From: Obesumbacterium proteus
Lineage (GTDB): Bacteria; Pseudomonadota; Gammaproteobacteria; Enterobacterales; Enterobacteriaceae
Assembly (NCBI RefSeq): GCF_001586165.1
Contig: NZ_CP014608.1
Coordinates: 2,604,001-2,668,000 of the forward strand
Length of the DNA stretch: 64,000 bases
Direction: 5' to 3'
Positions 35,608-44,065 of the stretch are shown in pieces. The position numbers and the translations under genes are program-made. Each line of letters starts with the position of its first letter. Position 1 is the first letter of the stretch. The notes under the pieces are model-generated. The model was not told where the DNA came from and did not search any database. It saw only the letters and a program-made list of their open reading frames with translations.

Positions 35608-35635
35608 ATTATAGGGAGCGCCCGAAAATGGTCAA
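35608..35635 (-). promoter_or_regulatory. Promoter of the tRNA-Val/Lys operon
   Basis: Minus strand: TTGACC (35635-35630), 16-base spacer, TATAAT (35613-35608), then the GC-rich discriminator GCGACTCC typical of stringently controlled stable-RNA promoters. The first tRNA-Val starts 18 bases further on. Confidence 0.88.
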
Positions 35636-35758
35636 CGCTTTTTTCAAGAAAAAATGCTGTTCGTTGGAAAAATAGTCAAGATGTCTTATACATAGACAGC
35701 AATGAGAACTTTTTAAGCACATTTTGCAATAAGCCTTCGAACTATAGACGTAACGGCG

Positions 35759-35786
35759 TTGAGGAATCGGGGCGTAATGGTAGAAT
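35759..35786 (+). promoter_or_regulatory. Likely gltX promoter
   Basis: TTGAGG (35759-35764), 16-base spacer, TAGAAT (35781-35786). It lies about 80 bases before the gltX start and is divergent from the tRNA promoter. Confidence 0.6.
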
Positions 35787-35864
35787 GCTGCCTACTTATT
35801 AGTAATAGAAAGCAGGCCACATTCCTATAATGTGGGTCATTGCGTAATAAAGGCCACGTTTCAC

Positions 35865-37280
35865 ATGAAAATCAAAACCCGTTTTGCACCTAGCCCAACT
35901 GGCTACCTGCACGTAGGTGGTGCGCGTACCGCACTTTATTCTTGGTTGTTCGCCCGCCACGCCGGCGGTGAATTTGTTCTTCGTATTGAAGATACCGATC
36001 TTGAGCGTTCAACTCAGGAAGCGATCGACGCCATCATGGATGGTATGAACTGGCTGAATCTCGATTGGGATGAGGGTCCGTACTACCAGACCAAACGTTT
36101 TGATCGTTATAACCATGTGATCGATCAGATGTTAGAGCAGGGCACTGCCTATAAGTGCTACTGCTCCAAAGAACGTCTGGAAGAGCTGCGTGAAACGCAA
36201 ATGGCTAACGGTGAGAAGCCTCGCTACGATGGCCGTTGCCGTCATAGCCACGAACATCACGCCGACGACGAGCCGCACGTTGTGCGTTTCCTGAACCCTC
36301 AGGAAGGCTCCGTTATCTTTGACGATAAAATCCGTGGCCCAATTGAATTCAGCAACCAAGAACTGGACGATCTGATTATCCGTCGTACCGATGGTTCTCC
36401 GACCTATAACTTCTGTGTTGTTATCGATGACTGGGATATGGAAATTACCCACGTTATCCGTGGTGAAGACCATATCAATAACACACCGCGTCAGATCAAC
36501 ATTCTGAAAGCGCTGGGTGCTCCAGTTCCTGAATACGCACACGTATCTATGATTCTGGGTGATGACGGTAAAAAACTGTCTAAGCGCCACGGTGCGGTCG
36601 GTGTGATGCAGTATCGCGACGATGGCTACTTGCCAGAAGCGTTGCTGAACTATTTGGTTCGTTTGGGCTGGTCTCACGGCGACCAAGAAATCTTCAGCAT
36701 TGATGAGATGAAAGAGTTCTTCACACTTGATGACATCAGCAAATCAGCAAGTGCGTTCAACACTGAAAAACTACAGTGGTTGAACCATCACTACATCAAC
36801 ACGATGGCGCCAGAGTACGTGGCTATTCATCTGGCATGGCATATCCATGAAGCGGGTTATGAAACGCGCAATGGTCCACAGCTGGTTGAAATTGTTAAGT
36901 TGCTGGCTGAGCGCTGTAAAACTCTGAAAGAAATGGCCGCTCAGGCGCGTTACTTCTACGAAGATTTTGCAGAGTTTGATGCTGATGCGGCGAAAAAACA
37001 CCTGCGTCCTGTCGCGCGTCAGCCGTTAGAGCTGGTACGTTCTAAGCTGGCGGCAATTACTGACTGGACCGCTGAAAATATTCACCATGCTATCCAAGGC
37101 ACCGCGGATGAGCTGGAAGTGGGTATGGGCAAAGTGGGTATGCCACTGCGTGTGGCTGTCACAGGCGCAGGCCAGTCACCTGGCGTGGATGTTACCGTAC
37201 ATGCGATTGGTCAGCAGCGTTCGCTGAAGCGTATTGACATGGCTCTGGCATTTATTGCCGAGCGTGAAGCGCAGCAATAA
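35865..37280 (+). CDS. gltX: Glutamyl-tRNA synthetase GltX
   Basis: Class I aminoacyl-tRNA synthetase charging tRNA-Glu; 471 residues, equal to E. coli GltX. The HIGH-like motif appears in PSPTGYLHVGGARTALY, the zinc-binding region has CYCSKERLEEL and later cysteine/histidine residues (CRHSHEHH), and the second signature is KKLSKRHGAVGV. The ATG at 35865 (MKIKTRFAPSPT) matches E. coli and excludes an in-frame extension. Terminated by a strong hairpin. Confidence 0.97.
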   Translation: MKIKTRFAPSPTGYLHVGGARTALYSWLFARHAGGEFVLRIEDTDLERSTQEAIDAIMDGMNWLNLDWDEGPYYQTKRFDRYNHVIDQMLEQGTAYKCYCSKERLEELRETQMANGEKPRYDGRCRHSHEHHADDEPHVVRFLNPQEGSVIFDDKIRGPIEFSNQELDDLIIRRTDGSPTYNFCVVIDDWDMEITHVIRGEDHINNTPRQINILKALGAPVPEYAHVSMILGDDGKKLSKRHGAVGVMQYRDDGYLPEALLNYLVRLGWSHGDQEIFSIDEMKEFFTLDDISKSASAFNTEKLQWLNHHYINTMAPEYVAIHLAWHIHEAGYETRNGPQLVEIVKLLAERCKTLKEMAAQARYFYEDFAEFDADAAKKHLRPVARQPLELVRSKLAAITDWTAENIHHAIQGTADELEVGMGKVGMPLRVAVTGAGQSPGVDVTVHAIGQQRSLKRIDMALAFIAEREAQQ

Positions 37281-37305
37281 GCTTATTGGCTTATGTTTAT
37301 AATAG

Positions 37306-37329
37306 AAAAACCGGCTGATGCCGGTTTTT
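37306..37329 (+). terminator. Terminator after gltX
   Basis: AAAAACCGGC (37306-37315) pairs with GCCGGTTTTT (37320-37329), loop TGAT, 25 bases after the stop. Confidence 0.9.
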
Positions 37330-37402
37330 CTTTATCTAGAGTACGTACTTGATCACTCTAAACATTTTCTAAATCGCATATTCTATGCGCGATCTGTCAG
37401 CG

Positions 37403-37591
37403 CTATCTGTCATTGGCATGCAGGCATTGCAGCAGGGTATTGATCCCCTCGCGCATCGTAAAATCGGTGAGGAATATCTGCTCGTCTTGACTCATCTGAT
37501 GAAAGATACTCAGCCAAGCTTTATCTGGCGAGGAGGTAATAGCGGTACTCTTCATCACTTCTTTGGCGGTAAACCAGTCCTTTTTTTTCAT
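37403..37591 (-). CDS. Short YfeC/YfeD-like protein lacking the Mu-type helix-turn-helix
   Basis: A 62-residue protein. Its first residues (KKKDWFTAKEVM) resemble the start of the neighbouring 130-residue gene (NKEWYAAKELVG), and its last 35 residues (KAWLSIFHQMSQDEQIFLTDF, REGINTLL) resemble the C-terminal region of that gene (KAWSAIYYQLTEDEREQLTRF, RRGINALL). The whole DNA-binding middle is absent. AGGA lies about 8 bases before the ATG. It is therefore either a shortened paralogue or the remains of one. E. coli has yfeC and yfeD at the same place beside gltX, both with the full domain. Confidence 0.65.
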   Translation of the reverse strand: MKKKDWFTAKEVMKSTAITSSPDKAWLSIFHQMSQDEQIFLTDFTMREGINTLLQCLHANDR

Positions 37592-37616
37592 TATGATATC
37601 CTATCGTTCCAAAGGG

Positions 37617-38009
37617 CTATGAGACTGAACTCGTCGTGTCATTTTGAGTGCTAAGACAGGGATGCTGAGACTCTAAGCATCCCAACAATGCGTTAATGCC
37701 TCGACGCATGATAAAACGCGTTAGCTGCTCACGTTCGTCTTCAGTGAGCTGATAATAAATAGCACTCCACGCCTTTTCTGCTTTAGGCAGATCGGCCAAA
37801 TAAAATGATGATTCTTCATTGGCGAGTAGCGCAGATACAACTTCATCGGGGAAACTGCTGATGTGGTACTCGAGCGCTTTACCTTGTACACCGCTGCGCT
37901 TTTGTTTACGCCACCCTTCAGATTTTGCTCTTTGGTTTATAGCCTGTGGCGTCGTTGGAAAACCTGCGACCCCAACCAGCTCTTTTGCTGCATACCATTC
38001 CTTGTTCAT
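37617..38009 (-). CDS. YfeC/YfeD-like putative DNA-binding protein (Mu-type HTH)
   Basis: A 130-residue protein whose N-terminal half fits the Mu-type DNA-binding helix-turn-helix (WYAAKELVGVAGFPTTPQAI, RAKSEGWRKQKRSGVQGKALEY). The C-terminal half is a conserved helical region ending in RRGINALLGCL. Length, domain order and position beside gltX agree with E. coli YfeC (114) and YfeD (130), but identity is low, so I do not assign one of the two names. AAGGAAG is 5 bases before the ATG. No function is established. The Mu-like domain is a family feature; no prophage genes surround it. Confidence 0.8.
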   Translation of the reverse strand: MNKEWYAAKELVGVAGFPTTPQAINQRAKSEGWRKQKRSGVQGKALEYHISSFPDEVVSALLANEESSFYLADLPKAEKAWSAIYYQLTEDEREQLTRFIMRRGINALLGCLESQHPCLSTQNDTTSSVS

Positions 38010-38212
38010 ACATCTTCCTTTTGTTGCTTAAACACACCGCCGTATTTATTACTCAAAATAGTTACATATCTAGCTAATAGAATACAGTGAGTGAAGCCAT
38101 AAAATAGCTTTAGCATTCCTAAAGATTGAATTGTTTTGAGCTACAAATTGTCGATAAATTTCGCTGTGTTGGCGGCTTTTTCAGCGTTTGGATTAAGAAA
38201 AACATTTAGCCG

Positions 38213-38241
38213 TTGACAGCATTTGTGAGGTTTCATATCAT
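38213..38241 (+). promoter_or_regulatory. Promoter of the tRNA-Ala pair
   Basis: TTGACA (38213-38218), 17-base spacer, TATCAT (38236-38241), followed by GCGCCCC, a stringent-type discriminator. The first tRNA-Ala starts 33 bases downstream. Confidence 0.85.
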
Positions 38242-38273
38242 GCGCCCCGTTAACGCGATTTAGCGTCAGCGTT

Positions 38274-38349
<76 letters not shown>

Positions 38350-38434
38350 ACCTTTTCTCAGACTGGTTGGTCGTTTTACAAGCTTTAAAATAAAGCTTGA
38401 AAGAAGTACAACCACTTCTCGTAGTTTACGTTGT

Positions 38435-38510
<76 letters not shown>

Positions 38511-38516
38511 AAATTT

Positions 38517-38545
38517 GAAAAGCCGACAGAGATGTCGGCTTTTTG
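38517..38545 (+). terminator. Terminator after tRNA-Ala
   Basis: AAAAGCCGACA and TGTCGGCTTTT form an 11-bp stem with loop GAGA, followed by T-rich sequence, directly after the second tRNA-Ala. Confidence 0.9.
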
Positions 38546-38699
38546 CTTTTCTGCATTTCGTTCTGAAATTCTTTTCTCTTTCCGTTCTCTGATCTCAACG
38601 CTTTCGTTATTGATTCAATAAACGGCCTGCGTAATAGCCCTGTAAGCAACGCTACGGACTTTTCTGTAAAAAGAGATGCCGTTAGGTGACAGACAATAA

Positions 38700-38722
38700 A
38701 AAAGGCGCCTAAGCGCCTTTTA
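38700..38722 (-). terminator. Terminator after nupC
   Basis: AAAAGGCGC and GCGCCTTTT form a 9-bp stem with loop CTAA. The minus-strand side is followed by a T-run, and it lies about 25 bases beyond the nupC stop. Confidence 0.85.
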
Positions 38723-38746
38723 GCCAATCAGAATTTGCCTAACGTA

Positions 38747-39949
38747 TTACAGGAACAGACCCGCAATCGACGCAGACAGAATACTAACCAGTGTAGAACC
38801 GTAAACCAGTTTCAGACCGAAACGAGCAACGACGTTTCCTTGGTGTTCGTTCAGACCTTTGATAGCGCCTGCAACAATACCGATAGAAGAGAAGTTAGCG
38901 AAGGAAACCAAGAACACAGACAGGATGCCCAGTGAACGAGGAGACAGTTCGGTTGCAATTTTCTGCAGGTCAATCATGGCAACGAATTCGTTAGAAACTA
39001 ACTTGGTTGCCATGATGCTGCCAACGTTCAGCGCTTCGTGGCTTGGTACGCCCATTACCCATGCAAATGGATAGAAGACATAGCCCAGCAGTCTCTGGAA
39101 AGTCATGCCGTCAACGTGGAACAGCGCGAAGACCCATTCGGTCAGGCCGTTCAACGCAGCAATCAGCGCGATGAAACCAATCAGCATTGCGGAAACGATA
39201 ATCGCAACTTTGAAACCAGCCAGGATATATTCGCCCAGCATTTCAAAGAAGCTCTGACCTTCGTGGGTGTTTTTCAGCTGGATGTCAGCCTCACCTTCCA
39301 CAGAATAAGGGTTAATCAGGGACAGTACGATAAAGGTACTGAACATGTTTAACACCAATGCGGCTACCACAAACTTGGCATCCAGCATGGTCATGTATGC
39401 ACCAACGATAGACATAGAAACGGTAGACATCGCCGTTGCTGCCATGGTGTACATACGTTTTTCAGACATTTTGCCCAGAACATCTTTGTACGCAATGAAG
39501 TTCTCAGACTGACCCAGAATCAGCGAGCTCACGGCGTTGAAAGATTCCAGTTTACCCATGCCGTTGATTTTAGACAGCACGGTACCAATTGCGCGGATGA
39601 TAACCGGCAATACGCGGATGTGCTGAAGAATACCAATCAAAGCAGAGATAAAGACGATTGGGCACAGTACGTTCAGGAAGAAGAAGGCCAGACCTTTGTC
39701 ACTCATGTTACCGAAGACGAAGTTGGTACCTTCTGCCGCATATTTGAGCAGCGTTTCGAAGAACCCAGAGAAACCCTTCACAAAGCCCAAACCAATGTTG
39801 GAGTTCAGGAAGAAGTAAGCCAGCAGGATTTCAACAACTAACAGCTGAACAATGAAGCGCACGCGAATGCTTTTGCGATCGCGGCTAACGAGCAGGGCAA
39901 GTACCGCTACCACCGCAAGGGCTAAAACAAAATGCAAAATAGGGGACAT
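38747..39949 (-). CDS. nupC: Nucleoside/proton symporter NupC
   Basis: Concentrative nucleoside transporter of the inner membrane, importing pyrimidine nucleosides and adenosine with protons. The 400-residue protein equals E. coli NupC in length and matches throughout: LHFVLALAVVAVLALLVS, GLAFFFLNVLCPIVFISALIG (in part), NAVSSLILGQSENFIAYKD, and FANFSSIGIVAGAIKGLNE. Several hydrophobic segments cover most of the length. The start at 39949 (MSPILHF) matches E. coli; the 28-codon upstream extension is not used. Divergent from mntH. Confidence 0.96.
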   Translation of the reverse strand: MSPILHFVLALAVVAVLALLVSRDRKSIRVRFIVQLLVVEILLAYFFLNSNIGLGFVKGFSGFFETLLKYAAEGTNFVFGNMSDKGLAFFFLNVLCPIVFISALIGILQHIRVLPVIIRAIGTVLSKINGMGKLESFNAVSSLILGQSENFIAYKDVLGKMSEKRMYTMAATAMSTVSMSIVGAYMTMLDAKFVVAALVLNMFSTFIVLSLINPYSVEGEADIQLKNTHEGQSFFEMLGEYILAGFKVAIIVSAMLIGFIALIAALNGLTEWVFALFHVDGMTFQRLLGYVFYPFAWVMGVPSHEALNVGSIMATKLVSNEFVAMIDLQKIATELSPRSLGILSVFLVSFANFSSIGIVAGAIKGLNEHQGNVVARFGLKLVYGSTLVSILSASIAGLFL

Positions 39950-40269
39950 ACAGTGCTCCAAATTATGAGGCAGGCTAAATTTCGCAGCACATTCTATGTA
40001 ACGGCACAGGTAAAAACGAGACTTCGGTTGCAAATATTGAAATTGTTATAACGTAAATCAAGAAAAAAGTTAGAAAAGTAACAAAAAGCCCCCAAGGACC
40101 ATGTTGATGAAAGTTTGAGAAGTTGTGATATTATTATTAGACACCATAGTTCGCTTATTTGGAAGAAATGCCAGAAGCGAGGGTGTCGACGTGTTTAAGA
40201 GCTGAAAGCGCCTTGTCAGACTCCACAAGCAAACGGCCTATCGAACGGATAGGAAGTATCGTTTAAGTT
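39950..40269. promoter_or_regulatory. nupC-mntH divergent control region
   Basis: About 320 bases without a gene. E. coli nupC is controlled by CRP and CytR, but I could not identify convincing sites. The part at 40151-40260 has local complementarity (TCGCTT near 40152 with AAGCGA near 40173) and could form a structured leader if mntH transcription starts this far upstream. No open reading frame of interest. Confidence 0.35.
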
Positions 40270-40288
40270 GATATTGATAATCATTATC
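40270..40288 (+). promoter_or_regulatory. Fur box upstream of mntH
   Basis: GATATTGATAATCATTATC agrees at 18 of 19 positions with the Fur consensus (GATAATGATAATCATTATC). It lies 78 bases before the mntH start. It indicates repression of mntH by iron-loaded Fur, as known for E. coli and Salmonella mntH. I did not find an MntR palindrome. Confidence 0.85.
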
Positions 40289-40366
40289 ACTTATACAATA
40301 ATGGAGTTAATCACGAAGTTTAGGTCACAAATCGTTAGTGTGACTATAGGTGTTAAGGTGGCTGGT

Positions 40367-41602
40367 ATGCTTGATTCACGTGTTGCAGAAACAACTCCTC
40401 CTGCGTCGCGAAAGATAAAATTTTCGCTGATGGGACCTGCCTTTATCGCCGCCATCGGCTATATCGATCCCGGTAACTTTGCGACCAATATTCAGGCCGG
40501 TGCGTCTTACGGCTATAAGCTGCTGTGGGTTGTTGTATGGGCCAACTTTATGGCCATGCTGATCCAACTTCTTTCCGCAAAACTTGGCATCGCGACCGGT
40601 AAAAACTTAGCGGAACATATTCGCGATCGCTTTCCTCGTCCGGCCGTTTGGGCTTATTGGGTGCAGGCTGAAATCATTGCCATGGCGACCGATTTGGCTG
40701 AGTTTATCGGGGCCGCGATTGGCTTCAAGTTATTGCTGGGCTGTACGTTGTTGGAAGGGGCGGTGTTAACCGGTATTGCCACTTTCCTGATCCTAACGCT
40801 ACAACGCCGTGGACAGAAACCGCTTGAGCTGGTTATCGGTGGTTTGCTGCTTTTCGTTGCTGCGGCTTATATCGTGGAGCTGGTGTTCTCTCAGCCGAGC
40901 ATTGCTCAACTTGCGCACGGGATGTTGGTTCCGGATTTACCCACTCACGAAGCGGTATTTTTGGCAGCCGGTGTGTTAGGCGCAACGATCATGCCGCATG
41001 TGATTTACCTGCATTCGTCTCTGACACAAACTTCTGCGTCGTTGGGAACCAAGGCCGAACGTTACTCTTCCACTAAACTCGACGTTGCCATTGCAATGAC
41101 CATCGCCGGTTTTGTTAACCTTGCGATGATGGCAACCGCAGCGGCAGCGTTTCATTTTAGCGGCCACAGTGGAATTGCAGAGCTGGACCAAGCTTATTTA
41201 ACGCTAAAACCGCTGCTGGGTAATGCTGCTGCCACTATTTTTGGTTTGAGCTTAGTCGCTGCCGGTTTGTCTTCTACCGTGGTGGGAACCTTGGCGGGTC
41301 AGGTGGTTATGCAGGGCTTTGTGCGTTTTTACATTCCGCTCTGGGTGCGCCGAGTGGTGACCATGCTGCCTTCTTTCATCGTGATTATGGCAGGGCTGGA
41401 TGCGACCCGTATCCTATTGTTAAGTCAGGTGCTGCTGAGCTTTGGTATTGCTCTGGCACTGGTGCCGCTGCTGCGCTTCACCGGCGATAAAGAACTGATG
41501 GGCGACATGGTGAACGGACGTACCGTTCAGGCGCTGGGTAAAGTTATTGTGGTCGTGGTCGTCGGCCTCAACTTCTACCTGTTGGTGAGCATGTTGTTTT
41601 AA
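40367..41602 (+). CDS. mntH: Manganese/proton symporter MntH (Nramp family)
   Basis: Inner-membrane Nramp transporter importing Mn2+ (and Fe2+) with protons. From the ATG at 40367 the protein has 411 residues (E. coli 412). It carries the Nramp metal-binding signature DPGNFATNIQAGA in the first helix and the second half-site ATIMPHVIYLHSSL, plus AEIIAMATDLAEFIGAAIGF. AAGG lies 8 bases before the start. An open extension back to 40268 would begin inside the Fur box and is rejected. It is followed by a strong terminator and convergent ypeC. Confidence 0.96.
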   Translation: MLDSRVAETTPPASRKIKFSLMGPAFIAAIGYIDPGNFATNIQAGASYGYKLLWVVVWANFMAMLIQLLSAKLGIATGKNLAEHIRDRFPRPAVWAYWVQAEIIAMATDLAEFIGAAIGFKLLLGCTLLEGAVLTGIATFLILTLQRRGQKPLELVIGGLLLFVAAAYIVELVFSQPSIAQLAHGMLVPDLPTHEAVFLAAGVLGATIMPHVIYLHSSLTQTSASLGTKAERYSSTKLDVAIAMTIAGFVNLAMMATAAAAFHFSGHSGIAELDQAYLTLKPLLGNAAATIFGLSLVAAGLSSTVVGTLAGQVVMQGFVRFYIPLWVRRVVTMLPSFIVIMAGLDATRILLLSQVLLSFGIALALVPLLRFTGDKELMGDMVNGRTVQALGKVIVVVVVGLNFYLLVSMLF

Positions 41603-41639
41603 GGCTTAGAAGATTTGTTTTTAGAAGATTTATAGAAAA

Positions 41640-41670
41640 GCAGGTTCATTTTCGTGAACCTGCTTTTTTT
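41640..41670 (+). terminator. Terminator after mntH
   Basis: GCAGGTTCA (41640-41648) pairs with TGAACCTGC (41655-41663), followed by a run of seven T. Confidence 0.92.
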
Positions 41671-41679
41671 ATTCAGCCA

Positions 41680-42096
41680 TTAGTGATGGCCATGCCCGTG
41701 GCCACGATCGTCGTGGTCATGGCGGTCATGTTTTTTATAGTGACCATAATGGTTGCCACGGTCATGATGCTTATATTTGTTTTTATGGTCATAGCGATAA
41801 TACTTCCCGCCGCGTGAATAGTAGTTTTTCTGCCACCAGTTATGGTCACGCCAGCGGCCACCATCCCAGTAATAGCCGCGAGGACTGCGGTCACCAACCC
41901 AACGGCCTTGATGATTGCGCCACCAGTTTTGATCGCGCCAGTCATAGCCATCCCAGTAATTCCCTCGCTGATCGCGATCGCCAAGATGCAAACTCACGCC
42001 GGGAAGTAAATCGATATCAGCTGACGTGGCCTGTGCAACGCCCAGAGGCATCAGGCTACAAAAAGCAAAAATAACTGCAGCTATACGCGGGTTCAT
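41680..42096 (-). CDS. ypeC: Periplasmic DUF2502 protein YpeC with His-rich tail
   Basis: A 138-residue secreted protein (signal peptide about 1-23, FAFCSLMPLGVAQA). The DUF2502 core follows: DIDLLPGVSLHLGDRDQRGNYWDGYDW, with repeats of the type YYWDGGRWRDHNWW. The last 35 residues are extremely rich in His, Asp, Lys and Gly (HDHDDRGHGHGHH). E. coli YpeC (108 residues) is at the same place near mntH and also ends in a histidine-rich tail. Function unknown. Metal binding by the tail is an inference from composition. Confidence 0.85.
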   Translation of the reverse strand: MNPRIAAVIFAFCSLMPLGVAQATSADIDLLPGVSLHLGDRDQRGNYWDGYDWRDQNWWRNHQGRWVGDRSPRGYYWDGGRWRDHNWWQKNYYSRGGKYYRYDHKNKYKHHDRGNHYGHYKKHDRHDHDDRGHGHGHH

Positions 42097-42290
42097 GTTT
42101 TTCTCCTTTACGGGGAAGGACGTTGGTTGGCATCATCTTCAATGAACAACACATAACGCCGTCATTCCTTTATGTGAGCTGATATTAGCATTGTGAATGT
42201 GATTACAATGTGGAGAAATGGGGGAATCCGCTGTTAATCGCGACGTTTGAGATTATTCTGGCGGCCTAGCGAATTTTAGGAGCAGTACAC

Positions 42291-42857
42291 GTGAGCAAAA
42301 GTGAAAAACAGAAGATGATTGAGGGCGAAAACTACTACTCATCGGATCCTGAGTTAGTGGCCGATCGGCTACGCGCGATTGATTTATGTTTCCAGTTTAA
42401 CCATACGCTACCGTCGCAGCAGCAGGCGCGCAAAGAGCTGCTGGAAGCGCTGTTGCCAAATGTGGATAAGCAGGCTGAGATCACCGGGCCGTTCTTTTGC
42501 GACTATGGTTACAACATTAAAATTGGGCAGCGTTTTTACGCCAATACGGATCTGACTATTTTGGATATCGCGCCTGTGACTATCGGCGATGACGTGATGT
42601 TCGCCCCTCATGTGCAGCTATATACCGCGGCACATCCTACCCATCCTGAACGACGAATTTCAGGCATTGAGTTTGGTAAGCCGATCACGATTGGCAACAA
42701 AGTGTGGATTGGCGGCGGGGTGATTGTGTGTCCGGGTGTCACCATCGGTGATGGTTCTGTAATTGGTGCTGGCAGCGTGGTAACGAAAGATATCCCGCCG
42801 CGTGTTGTTGCAGCGGGAAATCCATGTCGTGTATTGCGTTCGGTCGATGAAGATTAA
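42291..42857 (+). CDS. maa: Maltose O-acetyltransferase (Maa), hexapeptide-repeat family
   Basis: A 188-residue left-handed beta-helix acetyltransferase (E. coli Maa 183) using acetyl-CoA to acetylate maltose and glucose. The N-terminal cap has KQKMIEGENYYSSDPELVADR; the hexapeptide helix follows from about residue 65 with IGDDVMFAPHVQLYTAAHPTHP (catalytic His) and IGNKVWIGGGVIVCPGVTIG. AGGAG about 8 bases before the GTG at 42291 sets the start. It overlaps the convergent aldo-keto reductase by 4 bases. Confidence 0.9.
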   Translation: MSKSEKQKMIEGENYYSSDPELVADRLRAIDLCFQFNHTLPSQQQARKELLEALLPNVDKQAEITGPFFCDYGYNIKIGQRFYANTDLTILDIAPVTIGDDVMFAPHVQLYTAAHPTHPERRISGIEFGKPITIGNKVWIGGGVIVCPGVTIGDGSVIGAGSVVTKDIPPRVVAAGNPCRVLRSVDED

Positions 42858-43843
42858 CTGGCCAGGGTTTTTTCGATAGCGCTGAGCTCTTCGGCGCTAA
42901 AATGTCGGTTTTCTAGCATACCCACGGCATCTTCAATTTGGCTGATACGGCTTGCACCGATCAGTACCGATGTCACGCGATCGCCACGTAGCACCCATGC
43001 CAGCGCCATTTGCGACAGTTTTTGCCCTCGCGCCAGCGCCATCTCATTAAGCTGCTTAATTTTACCCAGTTTCTGCTCAGTAATGGCTTCTGGTTTTAAG
43101 AACTGGCTATGTGCTGCGCGTGAATCTTCAGGTATTCCATGCAGATAACGATCGGTCAGCAGACCTCCCGCTAGTGGGGAAAACGCAATGGAACCGACGC
43201 CTTCTTCTTGCAAGACATCTAACAACCCACCTTCAACCCAGCGTTCAAACATTGAATATTTAGGTTGATGGATCAAGCAAGGTGTCCCGAGATCTCGCAG
43301 GATCGCAATCGCTTGGCGAGCCGTTTCTGCGGGATAGTTAGATAGCCCAACGTACAGGGCTTTACCTTGACGCACGATGAGGTCGAGAGCGCCCATAGTT
43401 TCTTCGAGCGGCGTATTAGGATCGGGGCGGTGGTGATAGAAAACATCCACATAGTCGAGCCCCATGCGTTTTAGGCTTTGGTTAAGACTAGCCACTAAAT
43501 ATTTTTTGCTGCCCCAGTCACCGTAAGTCCCTTCCCACATGGTGTATCCCGCTTTGCTTGAGATCACCATTTCATCGCGATACGGCAGGAGATCGTGTTG
43601 TAGAACACGGCCAAAATTGGTTTCTGCCGAGCCGGGAGGGGGGCCATAGTTGTTAGCGAGATCAAAATGAGTGATGCCTAAATCGAAAGCGCGCAGCAGC
43701 ATATTGCGGCTGTTGTCGAAAAGGGTGGTATCACCAAAGTTATGCCACAACCCCAGCGAGATAGCCGGTAGCTGTAAACCGCTGTTACCGCAACGTCGGT
43801 ATTCCATCGATTGATAGCGTTCGGGATTTGCCAGATAACTCAT
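42854..43843 (-). CDS. yghZ: Aldo-keto reductase similar to YghZ (Gpr)
   Basis: A 329-residue NADPH-dependent aldo-keto reductase resembling E. coli YghZ/Gpr (346), known to reduce L-glyceraldehyde 3-phosphate and methylglyoxal. Matches: MSYLANPERYQSMEYRRCG, FDLANNYGPPPGSAE (catalytic Tyr), ISSKAGYTMW (catalytic Lys), SLKRMGLDYVDVFYHHRPD, and SVLIGASRISQIED at the cofactor end. It is shorter at the C terminus than YghZ and identity looks moderate, so the exact orthology is not certain. Divergent from ipdC with 222 bases between starts. Confidence 0.8.
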   Translation of the reverse strand: MSYLANPERYQSMEYRRCGNSGLQLPAISLGLWHNFGDTTLFDNSRNMLLRAFDLGITHFDLANNYGPPPGSAETNFGRVLQHDLLPYRDEMVISSKAGYTMWEGTYGDWGSKKYLVASLNQSLKRMGLDYVDVFYHHRPDPNTPLEETMGALDLIVRQGKALYVGLSNYPAETARQAIAILRDLGTPCLIHQPKYSMFERWVEGGLLDVLQEEGVGSIAFSPLAGGLLTDRYLHGIPEDSRAAHSQFLKPEAITEQKLGKIKQLNEMALARGQKLSQMALAWVLRGDRVTSVLIGASRISQIEDAVGMLENRHFSAEELSAIEKTLAS

Positions 43844-44065
43844 TGATCTTCCTTACACGATGACATGAAAAAAGACGATAAACACACAGTACGCCGCCTG
43901 ATAATCTTAGGTAGTATGCGTGTTCACAGCGTAAATCTAGCTTTCCATCATGCTCCAGAGCCGGTTTCAACGCCATCAAAAAGAGCCCCCTATACTTTTA
44001 AACGTGAACTAACTTCTCGTTTTTTCAGTGCTTACTGCCCTGAAATGTCCATTGGGAGCATCGCA

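Noticed and set aside
34663..35802. Several reading frames across the tRNA cluster and its flanks, some on both strands
   Set aside because: They are translations of tRNA genes and of the duplicated spacer, with repetitive product and no family signs.
37617..38009. Mu-type helix-turn-helix as a sign of a prophage
   Set aside because: No other phage genes are nearby, and E. coli yfeC/yfeD with the same domain occupy this place beside gltX.
40268..40366. N-terminal extension of mntH
   Set aside because: It would begin in the Fur box; the length from 40367 equals the known family length.
43865..44065. 67-codon N-terminal extension of ipdC
   Set aside because: It is not similar to IpdC proteins and the ATG at 44066 has a good ribosome-binding site.
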